In this document: in pieces, positions 34,293-42,397 of the stretch
Numbering within the stretch: position 1 is the stretch's first letter
Layout: each line of letters opens with the position of its first letter
Assembly: GCF_003097515.1 (NCBI RefSeq)
Contig: NZ_CP029188.1
Location: forward strand, 7,174,531 to 7,238,530
Length of the DNA stretch: 64,000 bases
Origin: Streptomyces tirandamycinicus
GTDB taxonomy: Bacteria > Actinomycetota > Actinomycetes > Streptomycetales > Streptomycetaceae
Direction: 5' to 3'
Program-made: the position numbers and the translations under genes
The notes under the pieces: model-generated
The model's input: the letters and a program-made list of their open reading frames with translations, nothing else
Told to the model about the DNA's origin: nothing
Database searches by the model: none

Positions 34293-35531
34293 ATGGAAAG
34301 CGGTCGTTCGGCGGTGCGCCCCTCCCCCGGCACGGGAAACGATCAGGAGGACGCCCGCGGCCTCGTGCTGCGGTTCCTCGACGGCGACGTCCGTGCCGAC
34401 CCGTACCCCCTGCTGAACCGCATCCGCGAGGCGGGCCCGGTGTGGCTGGGCGACGGGGTCGTCGTCCTCTCCTCGCACGCCCACTGCGAGGCCGCCCTGC
34501 ACGCGGCGGAGGATGCGCCCGCCTCCGCCGCCGGCTGCCCGGTCTCCGCGGCCCGGCTGCGCAGCGCGGTGGACCGCGCGTTCCCCGCGGACGCCGTGAC
34601 GGGCCTCGCCCCCCTGGTCCGCTCCCTCGTCGACGACCGCCTGGACTCGGTGGCGACGCGCGGCCGTCTCGAAGCGGTCAGCGACCTCGCCCATCCGGTG
34701 CCGATGGCCGTCCTGTCGCACCTGCTGGGTCTGCCGGCCGGCGACGCGCAGTGGCTGCACCGGCGGGCCTCGGCGCTGGCCCCGGCCCTGGACCTCGGCC
34801 AGGCGCCCACCGGCGCGGAGACCTCCGGGGACTCGGCGGCCCGCCGGGCGGAGACCGAGCTGGCGGCGTACCTCGCCGAGGCGGTGGCCGACCGGCGGCG
34901 ACGCACCGGCGGCGACGACCTGCTCTCCCGGCTGATCCGGGCGGACGAGCACGGTGAACGGCTCAACGACGCCGAGGCCGTGTCGGCCGGCCTGCTCCTG
35001 CTCGCCTCCGGGTACGAGACCACCTCGGCCCTCGTCTCGGGCGGCATCCTGGCGCTGCTGCGGGCCCCGCACGAGATCGACACCCTCCGCCGCGACCCGG
35101 CCCACGCCCGGCATCTGGTGGAGGAGACGCTGCGGCTCGACCCGCCGCTCCAGGTCGTCCGGCGACGCGCCGGCACCGACCTCGACCTGCCCGGCACCCG
35201 GGTGCCGCGGGGCACGGTGACGGTGCTGCTGCTCGCGGCGGCGCACCGCGACCCGGCGGTGGCCGCCAGCCCCGACGTCTTCGCGCCGGGCGGCGCCTCG
35301 CCGCACCTGGCGTTCGGCGCCGGCCCCCACCACTGCCCCGGCGCACCGCTGGCCCGGCTGATCGCGCGGACCGTGCTGGTGCGCTTCGCTCAGCGGGCCC
35401 TGGCACCGCGCTTCGCCCTCGGCAGCCCGTCCTACCGTCCCACCGCCGCGCTGCGCGGACTGCGGGCGCTGTGGGTGGACGCGGACGGCTTCGCCCCCCG
35501 GGATTTGCCGTGGCAGCCGCCGGCCGCGTGA
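34293..35531 (+). CDS. Cytochrome P450 (first copy)
   Basis: A 412-residue soluble bacterial P450. The I-helix has LLASGYETTS, the K-helix ExxR is EETLRL, and the heme loop is FGAGPHHCPGAPLAR with the Cys ligand. ATG 34293 follows GAGAGG. The N-terminal segment lacks a membrane anchor. First gene of an operon with the chorismatase, aryl ligase and aminomutase, so a hydroxybenzoate or beta-tyrosine derived group may be its substrate. Needs external ferredoxin, none of which is encoded in the window. Confidence 0.9.
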   Translation: MESGRSAVRPSPGTGNDQEDARGLVLRFLDGDVRADPYPLLNRIREAGPVWLGDGVVVLSSHAHCEAALHAAEDAPASAAGCPVSAARLRSAVDRAFPADAVTGLAPLVRSLVDDRLDSVATRGRLEAVSDLAHPVPMAVLSHLLGLPAGDAQWLHRRASALAPALDLGQAPTGAETSGDSAARRAETELAAYLAEAVADRRRRTGGDDLLSRLIRADEHGERLNDAEAVSAGLLLLASGYETTSALVSGGILALLRAPHEIDTLRRDPAHARHLVEETLRLDPPLQVVRRRAGTDLDLPGTRVPRGTVTVLLLAAAHRDPAVAASPDVFAPGGASPHLAFGAGPHHCPGAPLARLIARTVLVRFAQRALAPRFALGSPSYRPTAALRGLRALWVDADGFAPRDLPWQPPAA

Positions 35532-35585
35532 ACGGCCGGCATTCGCCCCCGCCCATGCCGCGGTCGTCGCGGCGGGAAGGACATC

Positions 35586-36617
35586 GTGACGCTCACCCAC
35601 CCCGGCGCGCCGGCTCTGACGGCCGCCCTGGACTGCTTCTTCGTGAGGCCCGGCGAGGACGAGCGGGCCCGCACCGCCGGGCGGCAGGTGCTCGGGAGGG
35701 TCACCTACGGCCACAGCGGCCGGCCGCCCACGCTGCACAACGGCGCACCGCTGGTCCGCACCGCCATGGCGGACGCGGCGACCGAGCGCATCACCGAGGT
35801 GTGGACCACCGACCGGCCGGTGCGCTCCGGCCGGGACGGCGGCCTGGTGTACGCCGAGGACGGCGAGCACTTCTTCTGCGCGGTCCGGATCGACGCGTGC
35901 GGCGTCTACCGGGACACGGTCCGGCAGGCCTACGAGGCGGCGTTCACGCTGATGTGGCGGCTGGGCTACACCGAACCGCTGCGGATGTGGAACCTCGTCG
36001 GTGACATCACCGGCCCCAACGCCCAGGGCATGGAGACCTACCGGGACTTCTGCGTGGGCCGGGCCCAGGCGTTCGAGTCCTGGTCGGACCGGATCGGCGG
36101 GATGCCCGCCGCCACCGGCATCGGTTCCCTGCGCCCCGGGATCGACCTGTACTTCCTGGCCTGCCGCACCGGCCGGGCGCGGCACCTGGAGAACCCGCGC
36201 CAGACGCCGGCACACCGGTACCCGGCCCGGTACGGCCCCAAGTCGCCGAGCTTCGCCCGCGCCACGCTCCTGGAGCCGGGCTCCGGCACCCGGCCGGTCC
36301 TGTACGTGTCCGGCACGGCCAGCATCGTCGGCGACGACACCGTCCACCCCGACGACTTCGGGCGCCAGTGCGCCGTCACGCTCGCCAACATCGAGGCCCT
36401 CGTCTCCCCGGAGAACCTCGCCCGGCACGGCCTGGCGGGCGGCTTCCGCCTGGCGGACCTCGACTGCGTCAAGGTGTACGTCCGCGACGCCCGGGACCTG
36501 CCCGCGGCCCGCGCCCACTGCGCCGAGGCGTTCCGCGCGGACGCGGACGTCGCCTGCTTCAACGTCGGCGTCTGCCGTCCCGACCTGCTCGTGGAGATCG
36601 AAGGGATCTGCAGATGA
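35586..36617 (+). CDS. Chorismatase, FkbO/Hyg5 family (probable hydroxybenzoate or dihydroxycyclohexadiene-carboxylate synthase)
   Basis: A 343-residue protein of the YjgF/chorismatase fold. Features I associate with FkbO, Hyg5, Bra8 and XanB2 are the central WNLVGDIT segment, YRDFCVGRAQAF, and the C-terminal VYVRDARDLPAARAH and E-residue near CRPDLLVEIEGIC. These hydrolyse chorismate to 3-hydroxybenzoate (Hyg5 type) or a dihydroxycyclohexadiene acid (FkbO type). The residues separating the types cannot be decided without alignment. GTG start with GGGAAGGA upstream. It overlaps the ligase, supporting CoA activation of its aromatic product. Confidence 0.82.
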   Translation: MTLTHPGAPALTAALDCFFVRPGEDERARTAGRQVLGRVTYGHSGRPPTLHNGAPLVRTAMADAATERITEVWTTDRPVRSGRDGGLVYAEDGEHFFCAVRIDACGVYRDTVRQAYEAAFTLMWRLGYTEPLRMWNLVGDITGPNAQGMETYRDFCVGRAQAFESWSDRIGGMPAATGIGSLRPGIDLYFLACRTGRARHLENPRQTPAHRYPARYGPKSPSFARATLLEPGSGTRPVLYVSGTASIVGDDTVHPDDFGRQCAVTLANIEALVSPENLARHGLAGGFRLADLDCVKVYVRDARDLPAARAHCAEAFRADADVACFNVGVCRPDLLVEIEGICR

Positions 36618-38098
36618 CCAACTTCGTCCGGCGGCTGGCGGAGACCGCACTGTCCCGGGGCTGGCTGGAGCGCCCCGCGTACCACGTGGACGAACGCGTC
36701 CACCGGTTCGAGGACGTGCTCGCGGGTGCGGACCGCGCCGCCGCGGCCTTCGCCTCCCGCGGCCTGGGACCCGGCGCGCGCATCCTCATCGCCCTCCCGG
36801 ACGGCATCGAGTTCGTCTGGGCGTTCCTCGGGGCCATGCGCATCGGAGCCGTGGCCGTTCCGGTCAACTCCATGTTCCATCCCGACGAGATGCGCCAGGC
36901 CGCCGGTATCGCCCAGCCCGCCGCCGTGGTGTCCGATCCCGGGTTCGCGGGCCGGTTCACGGTGCCCGTGCTCACACCGGACGCGCTGCGCAGCGAGGCG
37001 CGGGTGCCGCCGTACGCCCCGGCGACGGACGACACCCCCGCGTTCGCGGCCTTCACCTCCGGGACCACCGGCGGCCCCAAGCTCTGCTTCCACACCCATG
37101 GCGACCCGGAGGTCCTGACCCGGGCGGCCGGTGCGGCCGTCGGCGTCACCGCGGACGACGTGAGCTACTCGGTGCCGCGCATGAACTTCGCGTACGGCCT
37201 GGGCAACTCCCTCTTCTTCCCGCTGATGACCGGTGGCGCGGCCGTGCTCACCCCCCGTCGGCTCGCGCCGGGCGACTCGCTGGCGGTCCTGGAGAAGTAC
37301 GGCGTGACCGTCTTCTACAGTCAGCCGACCTTCTTCGCCCATATGCTCGGTCACCCGGACGCCCGGCGGGTTCTGGGTGGTCTCCGGACGGCCGTGGTGG
37401 CCGGGGAGGTGCTGCCCGACTCACTGGAGCGCCGGCTGCGGGACATCCTGGGCCCGCGGCTGCTGAACGTGTACGGGACGACCGAGATCGGGCACGCGGT
37501 GCTCGCGAACGGTCCCGGCTCCGTACGCGAGTTCACGCTCGGCCGGGCCCTGGACCCGTACCGGCTGCGGGTCGTCGACGACGCCGGTGTGCCGGTCCCG
37601 GCGGGAGTCGAGGGACGCCTGGAGGTGTCGGGTCCGACCATCGGTCTCGGCGTCCCGCGCGGCGGCGACGACCCGGTCCGGCTCGCGCCGGGCGAGTGGT
37701 ACTCCACCAGTGACGCCGCCACCGTGGACGCCGACGGATTCGTCCGGGTCCACGGACGGCTGGACGACGTGGAGATCGTCGGCGGGATCAACGTCCACCC
37801 GGCGGAGATCGAGGACCGGCTGATGGCCCACCCGGCCGTCGAGGAAGCGGCGGTGTGCGCGGTGCGCCGCGACTCGGGCATCTCTGTGCTGCGTGCCCAC
37901 GCCGTCCTGCGCCATGCTCTGGACGAGACGGCCGAACAGGCGCTGCGCGACGAGCTTCTCGGCGCCTGCCGCTCGTCGCTGACCTGGTACAAGGTGCCGG
38001 AGGACGTCACCTTCGTCGCCCGGCTGCCGCGCAATCCGACGGGCAAGCTGCTGCGCCGCACCGTCCGCGCGCTCGCCGCCGAGGACGCCCTGCGCTGA
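36614..38098 (+). CDS. Aryl-CoA ligase, hydroxybenzoate-CoA ligase type
   Basis: A 494-residue ANL enzyme: FTSGTTGGPKL (P-loop, about residue 155), VYGTTEIGH, WYSTSDAATVD (GEWYxTxD motif), GRLDDVEIVGGINVHPAEIE and the terminal NPTGKLLRR with the catalytic Lys. Its ATG overlaps the chorismatase stop (ATGA). The order chorismatase, ligase suggests formation of 3-hydroxybenzoyl-CoA. The alternative is activation of the beta-tyrosine made by the next gene, though free amino acids usually go to carrier-protein-linked A domains. Confidence 0.87.
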   Translation: MTNFVRRLAETALSRGWLERPAYHVDERVHRFEDVLAGADRAAAAFASRGLGPGARILIALPDGIEFVWAFLGAMRIGAVAVPVNSMFHPDEMRQAAGIAQPAAVVSDPGFAGRFTVPVLTPDALRSEARVPPYAPATDDTPAFAAFTSGTTGGPKLCFHTHGDPEVLTRAAGAAVGVTADDVSYSVPRMNFAYGLGNSLFFPLMTGGAAVLTPRRLAPGDSLAVLEKYGVTVFYSQPTFFAHMLGHPDARRVLGGLRTAVVAGEVLPDSLERRLRDILGPRLLNVYGTTEIGHAVLANGPGSVREFTLGRALDPYRLRVVDDAGVPVPAGVEGRLEVSGPTIGLGVPRGGDDPVRLAPGEWYSTSDAATVDADGFVRVHGRLDDVEIVGGINVHPAEIEDRLMAHPAVEEAAVCAVRRDSGISVLRAHAVLRHALDETAEQALRDELLGACRSSLTWYKVPEDVTFVARLPRNPTGKLLRRTVRALAAEDALR

Positions 38099-38127
38099 TC
38101 CGGGGCGGCCGCCGCCCTTCCTGCCCC

Positions 38128-38175
38128 GCCTGTTCCGCATCCTGCCTGTTCCGCACCCCGCCCGTTCCGCACCCC
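38128..38175. repeat. 16-bp tandem repeat, three copies
   Basis: GCCTGTTCCGCATCCT, GCCTGTTCCGCACCCC and GCCCGTTCCGCACCCC are head-to-tail in the 90-bp gap between the aryl ligase and the aminomutase. The position just before the start suggests a possible translational or transcriptional control element. Confidence 0.65.
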
Positions 38176-38188
38176 GCCTCTGCCTGGA

Positions 38189-39808
38189 GTGAAAGCGTTG
38201 ACCTCTGTCGAAACCTCCACAGCCGTCTCCTTCGACGGCCAGACCCTCACCATCGACGCCGTCCGGCGCGTCGCCGAGGAGGGCGCGCCGGCCGCCGTCG
38301 CCCCCGAGGCGGTCGCGAAGACCCTGCGCAGCCGGGCGATGCTGGAGGAGCTGGCCGGGCAGAACGTCCCCATCTACGGCGTCACCACCGGTTACGGCGA
38401 GATGATCTACATGCAGATCGACAAGTCGAAGGAAGTCGAACTGCAGACCAACCTGGTGCGCAGCCACAGTTCCGGGGTGGGGCCGCTGTTCGCCGAGGAC
38501 GAGGCCCGGGCCATCGTGGCGGCCCGCCTCAACACCCTCGCCAAGGGGCACTCCGCGGTGCGCCCCGAGATCCTCGAGCGGCTGGCCCTCTACCTGAACC
38601 GGGGCATCATCCCGGCCATCCCCGAGATCGGCTCCCTGGGTGCCAGCGGCGACCTCGTCCCTCTCTCCCACATCGCCGGCACGCTCATCGGCGAGGGGTA
38701 CGTGCTGCGCGACGGCCGTCGTGTGGAGACGGCGGCGGTCCTGGCCGAGCAGGGCATAGAGCCGCTCCAGCTCCGCTTCAAGGAGGGGCTGGCGCTCATC
38801 AACGGCACGTCGGCGATGACGGGTCTCGGCTCGCTGGTCGTGAACCGCGCACTGGCCCAGACCCGGCAGGCCGAACTGGTCTCCGCGCTGCTCAACGACG
38901 TGCTGTGCGGTTCGGCCAGCCCCTTCCTCGCCGAGGGCCACGACGTAGCCCGCCCGCACCGGGGCCAGATCGACTCGGCCGCCAACATGCGGGCCCTGCT
39001 GGCCGGCAGCAGGCTGGTCGCCGAGCACGCGGAGCTGCGCCGGCAGGTGCAGGACGTGAAGGAGGACGGCAGGGAGGTCCAGCGGACCGAAACGTATCTG
39101 CAGAAGGCGTACACGCTGCGGGCCGTCCCGCAGATCCTCGGCGCGGTGCGGGACACCCTGTACCACGCGCAGGGCAAGCTGGAGATCGAGCTCAACTCGG
39201 CCAACGACAACCCGCTGTTCTTCGAGGGCGAGGAGATCTTCCACGGCGCGAACTTCCACGGCCAGCCGATCGCGTTCGTGCTGGACTTCGTGACGATCGC
39301 CCTCACCCAGCTCGGCGTCCTCGCCGAGCGGCAGCTGAACCGGCTTCTCAACCGCCACCTGAGCTACGGCCTGCCGGAGTTCCTGGTGGCCGCGGATCCC
39401 GGCCTGAACTGCGGGTTCGCCGGGGCGCAGTACCCGGCGACCGCCCTGGTCGCGGAGAACCGCACCATCGGCCCCGCCTCCACCCAGTCCGTGCCGTCCA
39501 ACGGCGACAACCAGGACGTCGTCAGCATGGGGCTGATCGCCGGCCGCAACGCCCGGCGGGTGCTGGGCAACAACAACCGCATCCTCGCGGTGGAGTTCCT
39601 CGCCGCCGCCCAGGCCGTCGACGTCTCGCAGCGCTTCGACGACCTGAGCCCGGCCTCCCGGGCGACGTACGAGGCGGTGCGCTCCCTGGTGCCGACGCTG
39701 GGCGTGGACCGGTACATGGCCGACGACGTGGAGCTCGTGGCGGCGGCGCTGTCGCGGGGCGAGTTCCTCACCTCGCTCGCCAAGCACACCGACGTCGAGC
39801 TGCGCTGA
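38189..39808 (+). CDS. Tyrosine 2,3-aminomutase (MIO-dependent, SgcC4-like)
   Basis: A 539-residue aromatic aminomutase, the same length as C-1027 SgcC4, which it resembles closely from start to end. The MIO cofactor precursor Ala152-Ser153-Gly154 is in GSLGASGDLVPLSH, Tyr63 in PIYGVTTGYGE, and His93 in LVRSHSSG (the substrate-hydroxyl contact in tyrosine-specific members). It converts L-tyrosine to (S)-beta-tyrosine (family knowledge). The 38189 GTG gives MKALTSVET, matching SgcC4, but lacks a clear site; a TTG at 38198 sits 8 bases after GGAG. It is the last gene of its operon, followed by a strong hairpin. Confidence 0.92.
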   Translation: MKALTSVETSTAVSFDGQTLTIDAVRRVAEEGAPAAVAPEAVAKTLRSRAMLEELAGQNVPIYGVTTGYGEMIYMQIDKSKEVELQTNLVRSHSSGVGPLFAEDEARAIVAARLNTLAKGHSAVRPEILERLALYLNRGIIPAIPEIGSLGASGDLVPLSHIAGTLIGEGYVLRDGRRVETAAVLAEQGIEPLQLRFKEGLALINGTSAMTGLGSLVVNRALAQTRQAELVSALLNDVLCGSASPFLAEGHDVARPHRGQIDSAANMRALLAGSRLVAEHAELRRQVQDVKEDGREVQRTETYLQKAYTLRAVPQILGAVRDTLYHAQGKLEIELNSANDNPLFFEGEEIFHGANFHGQPIAFVLDFVTIALTQLGVLAERQLNRLLNRHLSYGLPEFLVAADPGLNCGFAGAQYPATALVAENRTIGPASTQSVPSNGDNQDVVSMGLIAGRNARRVLGNNNRILAVEFLAAAQAVDVSQRFDDLSPASRATYEAVRSLVPTLGVDRYMADDVELVAAALSRGEFLTSLAKHTDVELR

Positions 39809-39815
39809 ACCGCGC

Positions 39816-39873
39816 GTACCACGGGCAGCGCCCCCACCCCGGCCGGACCGGGTGGGGGCGCTGCCCGTGGTAC
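39816..39873. terminator. Strong bidirectional hairpin between convergent genes
   Basis: 24-bp perfect arms (39816-39839 and 39850-39873) around a 10-base loop. It sits 8 bp after the aminomutase stop and 9 bp before the stop of the convergent MFS gene, so it can end transcription from both sides. Confidence 0.9.
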
Positions 39874-39882
39874 GGGGTGGAG

Positions 39883-41457
39883 TCAGGCGGCGAGGGTCTG
39901 CTCGCCGGACGGCGTGCCCTCGGCCGGGACCTCCTCCTGGCCGATCGGGGGGACGTGCCGCATCAGGGCCACGAAGAACACGCCGGCGACCGCGATCAGG
40001 ATTGCGCTGACGGCGGCGACGGTGTGGATGCCGCCGGTGAAGGCGACGCGGACCGGCTCCATCAGCGCGTCGGCGAGCTGCTGGGGCAGGCCCTGCGCGG
40101 CGGCCGCGGCGCCGGAGACGCTGTCGCGTGCGGCCTCGGCCGCATCGGCCGGGATGCCAGCGGGGACGGCGTTCTCCACCTCGGCGCGGTAGACGGCGAG
40201 CCCCAGGGTGCCCAGCGTCGCGACGCCGAGGGCGGCGCCGAACTCGTTGCTGATCTGGGAGAGCGCACCGGCCGAACCGGCCTTCTCCTGCGGGACGGCG
40301 CCGACGACCATGTTGGTGCCGAGCGCGACCAGCGGGGCGCCGCAGAAGGAGAAGACGGCGAAGCCGACGATCAGGGTGGAGGTCCCGGTGTCGGCGCCGA
40401 GCTGCGAGAAGACGATCAGGACGGCGACCACGCCGGCGATGCCCGCGCCGATGACGTAGGCGGGGCGGATCTTGCGGGCGATGATCGGGCAGACCATGAA
40501 GGAGACGGTCGCGGCCGCCATGCCCGGGAGCAGGCCGAGGCCGGACTCGAGCGGGGTCATGCGCTGGGCGGCCTGGAAGTACTGGGTCATCAGGAGCATG
40601 ACCGTGCCGCCGATGAGGCTGTAGGCGAGCAGGCCGAGCAGCGAGGCGCTGAAGCGGCCGTGGCGGAAGAGGGTCACGTCGAGCAGCGGGGAGGCCAGCC
40701 CCCGCTGGCGGCGGACGAACAGCACACCGAGGACCACGCCGGCCACGATGGCGGCACCCGACAGCGGGCTCCAGCCGTTGCGGGCGATCTCCTTGACGCC
40801 GTAGATGACCGGGAGGGTGGTACCCAGGTTGAGCGCGACGCTGGGCAGGTCGATGCGGCCCGCCTCGGGGTTGGCGGACTCGGGCAGCACCTTCGGGCCG
40901 GCGATCAGCAGCAGGACCATGACCGGGACGCCGAGGAGGAAGAGCGAGCCCCACCAGAAGTGCTCCAGCATGATGCCGCCGAGCATCGGGCCGATGATGG
41001 CGCCGAGCGTGAAGCAGCTGGCCCACATGCCGATGGCGGCGGCCCGCTGCTTGGCGTCCTGGAACATGGTGGAGATCAGCGCCAGGGTGGACGGGCTGAT
41101 GGCCGCGCCCGCGATGCCCAGCAGCACCCGGGCCGCGATCAGCATGCCCGGGCTCGTCGCGAACGCGGCGAGCAGCGACGCGGCGCCGAAGGCCGCGCCA
41201 CCGATCAGGAGCAGTTTGCGGCGGCCGATGCGGTCGCCCAGCGTGCCCATCGGGACCAGGAAACCGGCGACCATGAAGCCGTAGATGTCCATGATCCACA
41301 GCTGCTGGTTGCTGTCCGCCCCCAGGTCCGCACTCAGGTGCGGCAGCGCGAGGAGCAGTACGAAAACGTCGAGGGCCACGAGCAGGGTGGGGAGGGCGAG
41401 GATTCCCAGCCCGATCCACTCCTTGCGCCCGGCCTTGGGAGCACCGCCTGCAGTCAT
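39883..41457 (-). CDS. MFS drug-efflux transporter, DHA2 type (SgcB-like)
   Basis: A 524-residue, 14-helix transporter. Motif A is GTLGDRIGRRKLL, motif C-like IGPMLGG is in helix 5, and residues LDVFVLLLALPHLSADLG match the EmrB/QacA D1 segment. ATG 41457 begins MTAGGAPKAGRKEW; GGGAAG lies upstream. It is divergently transcribed from the apoprotein gene across 288 bp carrying two facing copies of the cluster motif. Transporters of this kind export chromoprotein antibiotics (C-1027 SgcB), so self-resistance is the likely role. Confidence 0.88.
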   Translation of the reverse strand: MTAGGAPKAGRKEWIGLGILALPTLLVALDVFVLLLALPHLSADLGADSNQQLWIMDIYGFMVAGFLVPMGTLGDRIGRRKLLLIGGAAFGAASLLAAFATSPGMLIAARVLLGIAGAAISPSTLALISTMFQDAKQRAAAIGMWASCFTLGAIIGPMLGGIMLEHFWWGSLFLLGVPVMVLLLIAGPKVLPESANPEAGRIDLPSVALNLGTTLPVIYGVKEIARNGWSPLSGAAIVAGVVLGVLFVRRQRGLASPLLDVTLFRHGRFSASLLGLLAYSLIGGTVMLLMTQYFQAAQRMTPLESGLGLLPGMAAATVSFMVCPIIARKIRPAYVIGAGIAGVVAVLIVFSQLGADTGTSTLIVGFAVFSFCGAPLVALGTNMVVGAVPQEKAGSAGALSQISNEFGAALGVATLGTLGLAVYRAEVENAVPAGIPADAAEAARDSVSGAAAAAQGLPQQLADALMEPVRVAFTGGIHTVAAVSAILIAVAGVFFVALMRHVPPIGQEEVPAEGTPSGEQTLAA

Positions 41458-41533
41458 GTGCTTGTTCTTCCCGTCGTCGTGTGTGGTGGGGCTGTCGCGC
41501 CTGTGCGCCCTTGGCCTGCGCGCGCCCGCTCCG

Positions 41534-41575
41534 AGGGTCTCCCGGGCGGCTGCGCGCGCGCATCTCGCAGAGTGC
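41534..41575 (-). promoter_or_regulatory. Cluster motif plus -10 for the efflux MFS
   Basis: Transcribed direction: GCACTCTGCGAGATGC (41575-41560), 20 bp, then GACCCT (41539-41534). The motif end lies 102 bp before the start codon. Confidence 0.6.
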
Positions 41576-41609
41576 CGTCCTGGCCGTCCGCGCGAGTGAG
41601 TTTCATGAA

Positions 41610-41651
41610 GCAACTTGGAAGATGCCCGCGGTGATCACGGGCTCCTAAGGT
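41610..41651 (+). promoter_or_regulatory. Cluster motif plus consensus -10 for the apoprotein gene
   Basis: GCAACTTGGAAGATGC (41610-41625), 20 bp, then TAAGGT (41646-41651), the best -10 among the strong sites. It diverges from the MFS site 35 bp away. Confidence 0.7.
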
Positions 41652-41745
41652 CATTTCCAGGACGGCGGGGAAGCGGCCCGCACACGCCGAACCTCCCCCC
41701 ACGTTCCTGTGTCCCCCCTCCTACATACGACGCGGAGTCAACGAA

Positions 41746-42192
41746 ATGACTGTCAAGAACAAGCTCGGCCTCGCCACCCGCATCACCGCCGCCACCGCCG
41801 TGGCCGCGGGCCTGGCGCTGGCCGTTCAGCCCTCCGCCCTCGCCGCCGCGACCGCACCGGTCGTCTCGGTCTCGCCGGCCTCGGACCTCACGGACGGTCA
41901 GCAGGTGACCGTGACGGCCACGGGGCTGACCCCGAACACCGTCTTCCACCTGGGCCACTGCGCGTTCGTGGAGCCGGAGAAGTACGGCTGTGACGCCACC
42001 ACGGCCAAGGACGTCGTCTCGGACGCCAGTGGCAAGGTGAACACCACCATCACCGTGCACAGCTCCTTCGAGGCGGTCGTGACGTCCGACGGCGCCGTGT
42101 GGGGCACCGTCGACGCCAAGAAGACCCAGACCCAGGTCGGCCTGGGCAGCGACGCGGGCGAGGGCGGCGGCCAGCCGGTCACCTTCAAGTAG
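41746..42192 (+). CDS. Enediyne chromoprotein apoprotein (neocarzinostatin/macromomycin family), secreted
   Basis: A 148-residue precursor. Residues 1-32 form a Sec signal peptide (Lys at 4 and 6, a hydrophobic core to LALAV, AXA-type site near SALA-A). The mature part starts around ATAPVVSVSPASDLTDG and has the seven-strand immunoglobulin-like pattern of this family, closest by eye to macromomycin/auromomycin (VTATGLTPNTVFHLGHC, WGTV, LGSDAGEG). One disulfide pair (HC...GC, about 10 residues apart) is present. The second conserved pair near GTVxC...xxC is missing: GTVDAKKTQTQVG has no Cys. It should sequester and protect the labile chromophore outside the cell. GGAG lies 8 bases before the ATG. 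Confidence 0.93.
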   Translation: MTVKNKLGLATRITAATAVAAGLALAVQPSALAAATAPVVSVSPASDLTDGQQVTVTATGLTPNTVFHLGHCAFVEPEKYGCDATTAKDVVSDASGKVNTTITVHSSFEAVVTSDGAVWGTVDAKKTQTQVGLGSDAGEGGGQPVTFK

Positions 42193-42231
42193 TCCCGCTC
42201 TGCGGACATCCCTTCCGGAGCCCCCGGTACG

Positions 42232-42253
42232 CCGGCAGCCGGCCGGCTGCCGG
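42232..42253. terminator. Palindromic hairpin after the apoprotein gene
   Basis: The 22-bp stretch from CCGGCAGCC is a perfect palindrome, flanked by a matching AGCCCCC/GGGGGCT pair that extends the stem. It lies 40 bp after the stop. Confidence 0.6.
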
Positions 42254-42282
42254 GGGCTCGGGCGCGCCGTGCGGGCCCGGGC

Positions 42283-42351
42283 GCGGGCGCACCGTACGGC
42301 GCGGGCACACGGTACGGCGCGGGCACACCGTACGGCTGCGCACCATACGGC
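42283..42351. repeat. 18-bp tandem repeat, three full copies and one partial
   Basis: Units based on GCGGGCACACCGTACGGC run from 42283 to 42336, then a shortened 15-bp unit. They fill the gap between the convergent apoprotein and oxidoreductase genes. Confidence 0.7.
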
Positions 42352-42374
42352 GCGGACCCCGGAAGGTCCGCGCC
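42349..42374. terminator. Hairpin terminator facing the flavin oxidoreductase gene
   Basis: GGCGCGGACC and its exact complement, 6-base loop, 23 bp beyond the oxidoreductase stop on the minus strand. Confidence 0.7.
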
Positions 42375-42397
42375 GCGCGGTGTCGCGGAGGAAGCGT

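Noticed and set aside
37421..41563. 1380-codon minus-strand open frame
   Set aside because: Covers the ligase and aminomutase antisense and the MFS gene in a wrong frame; no recognisable domain.
42283..42351. CRISPR-like array
   Set aside because: The 18-bp units are directly adjacent without spacers; this is a simple tandem repeat, and no cas genes are present.
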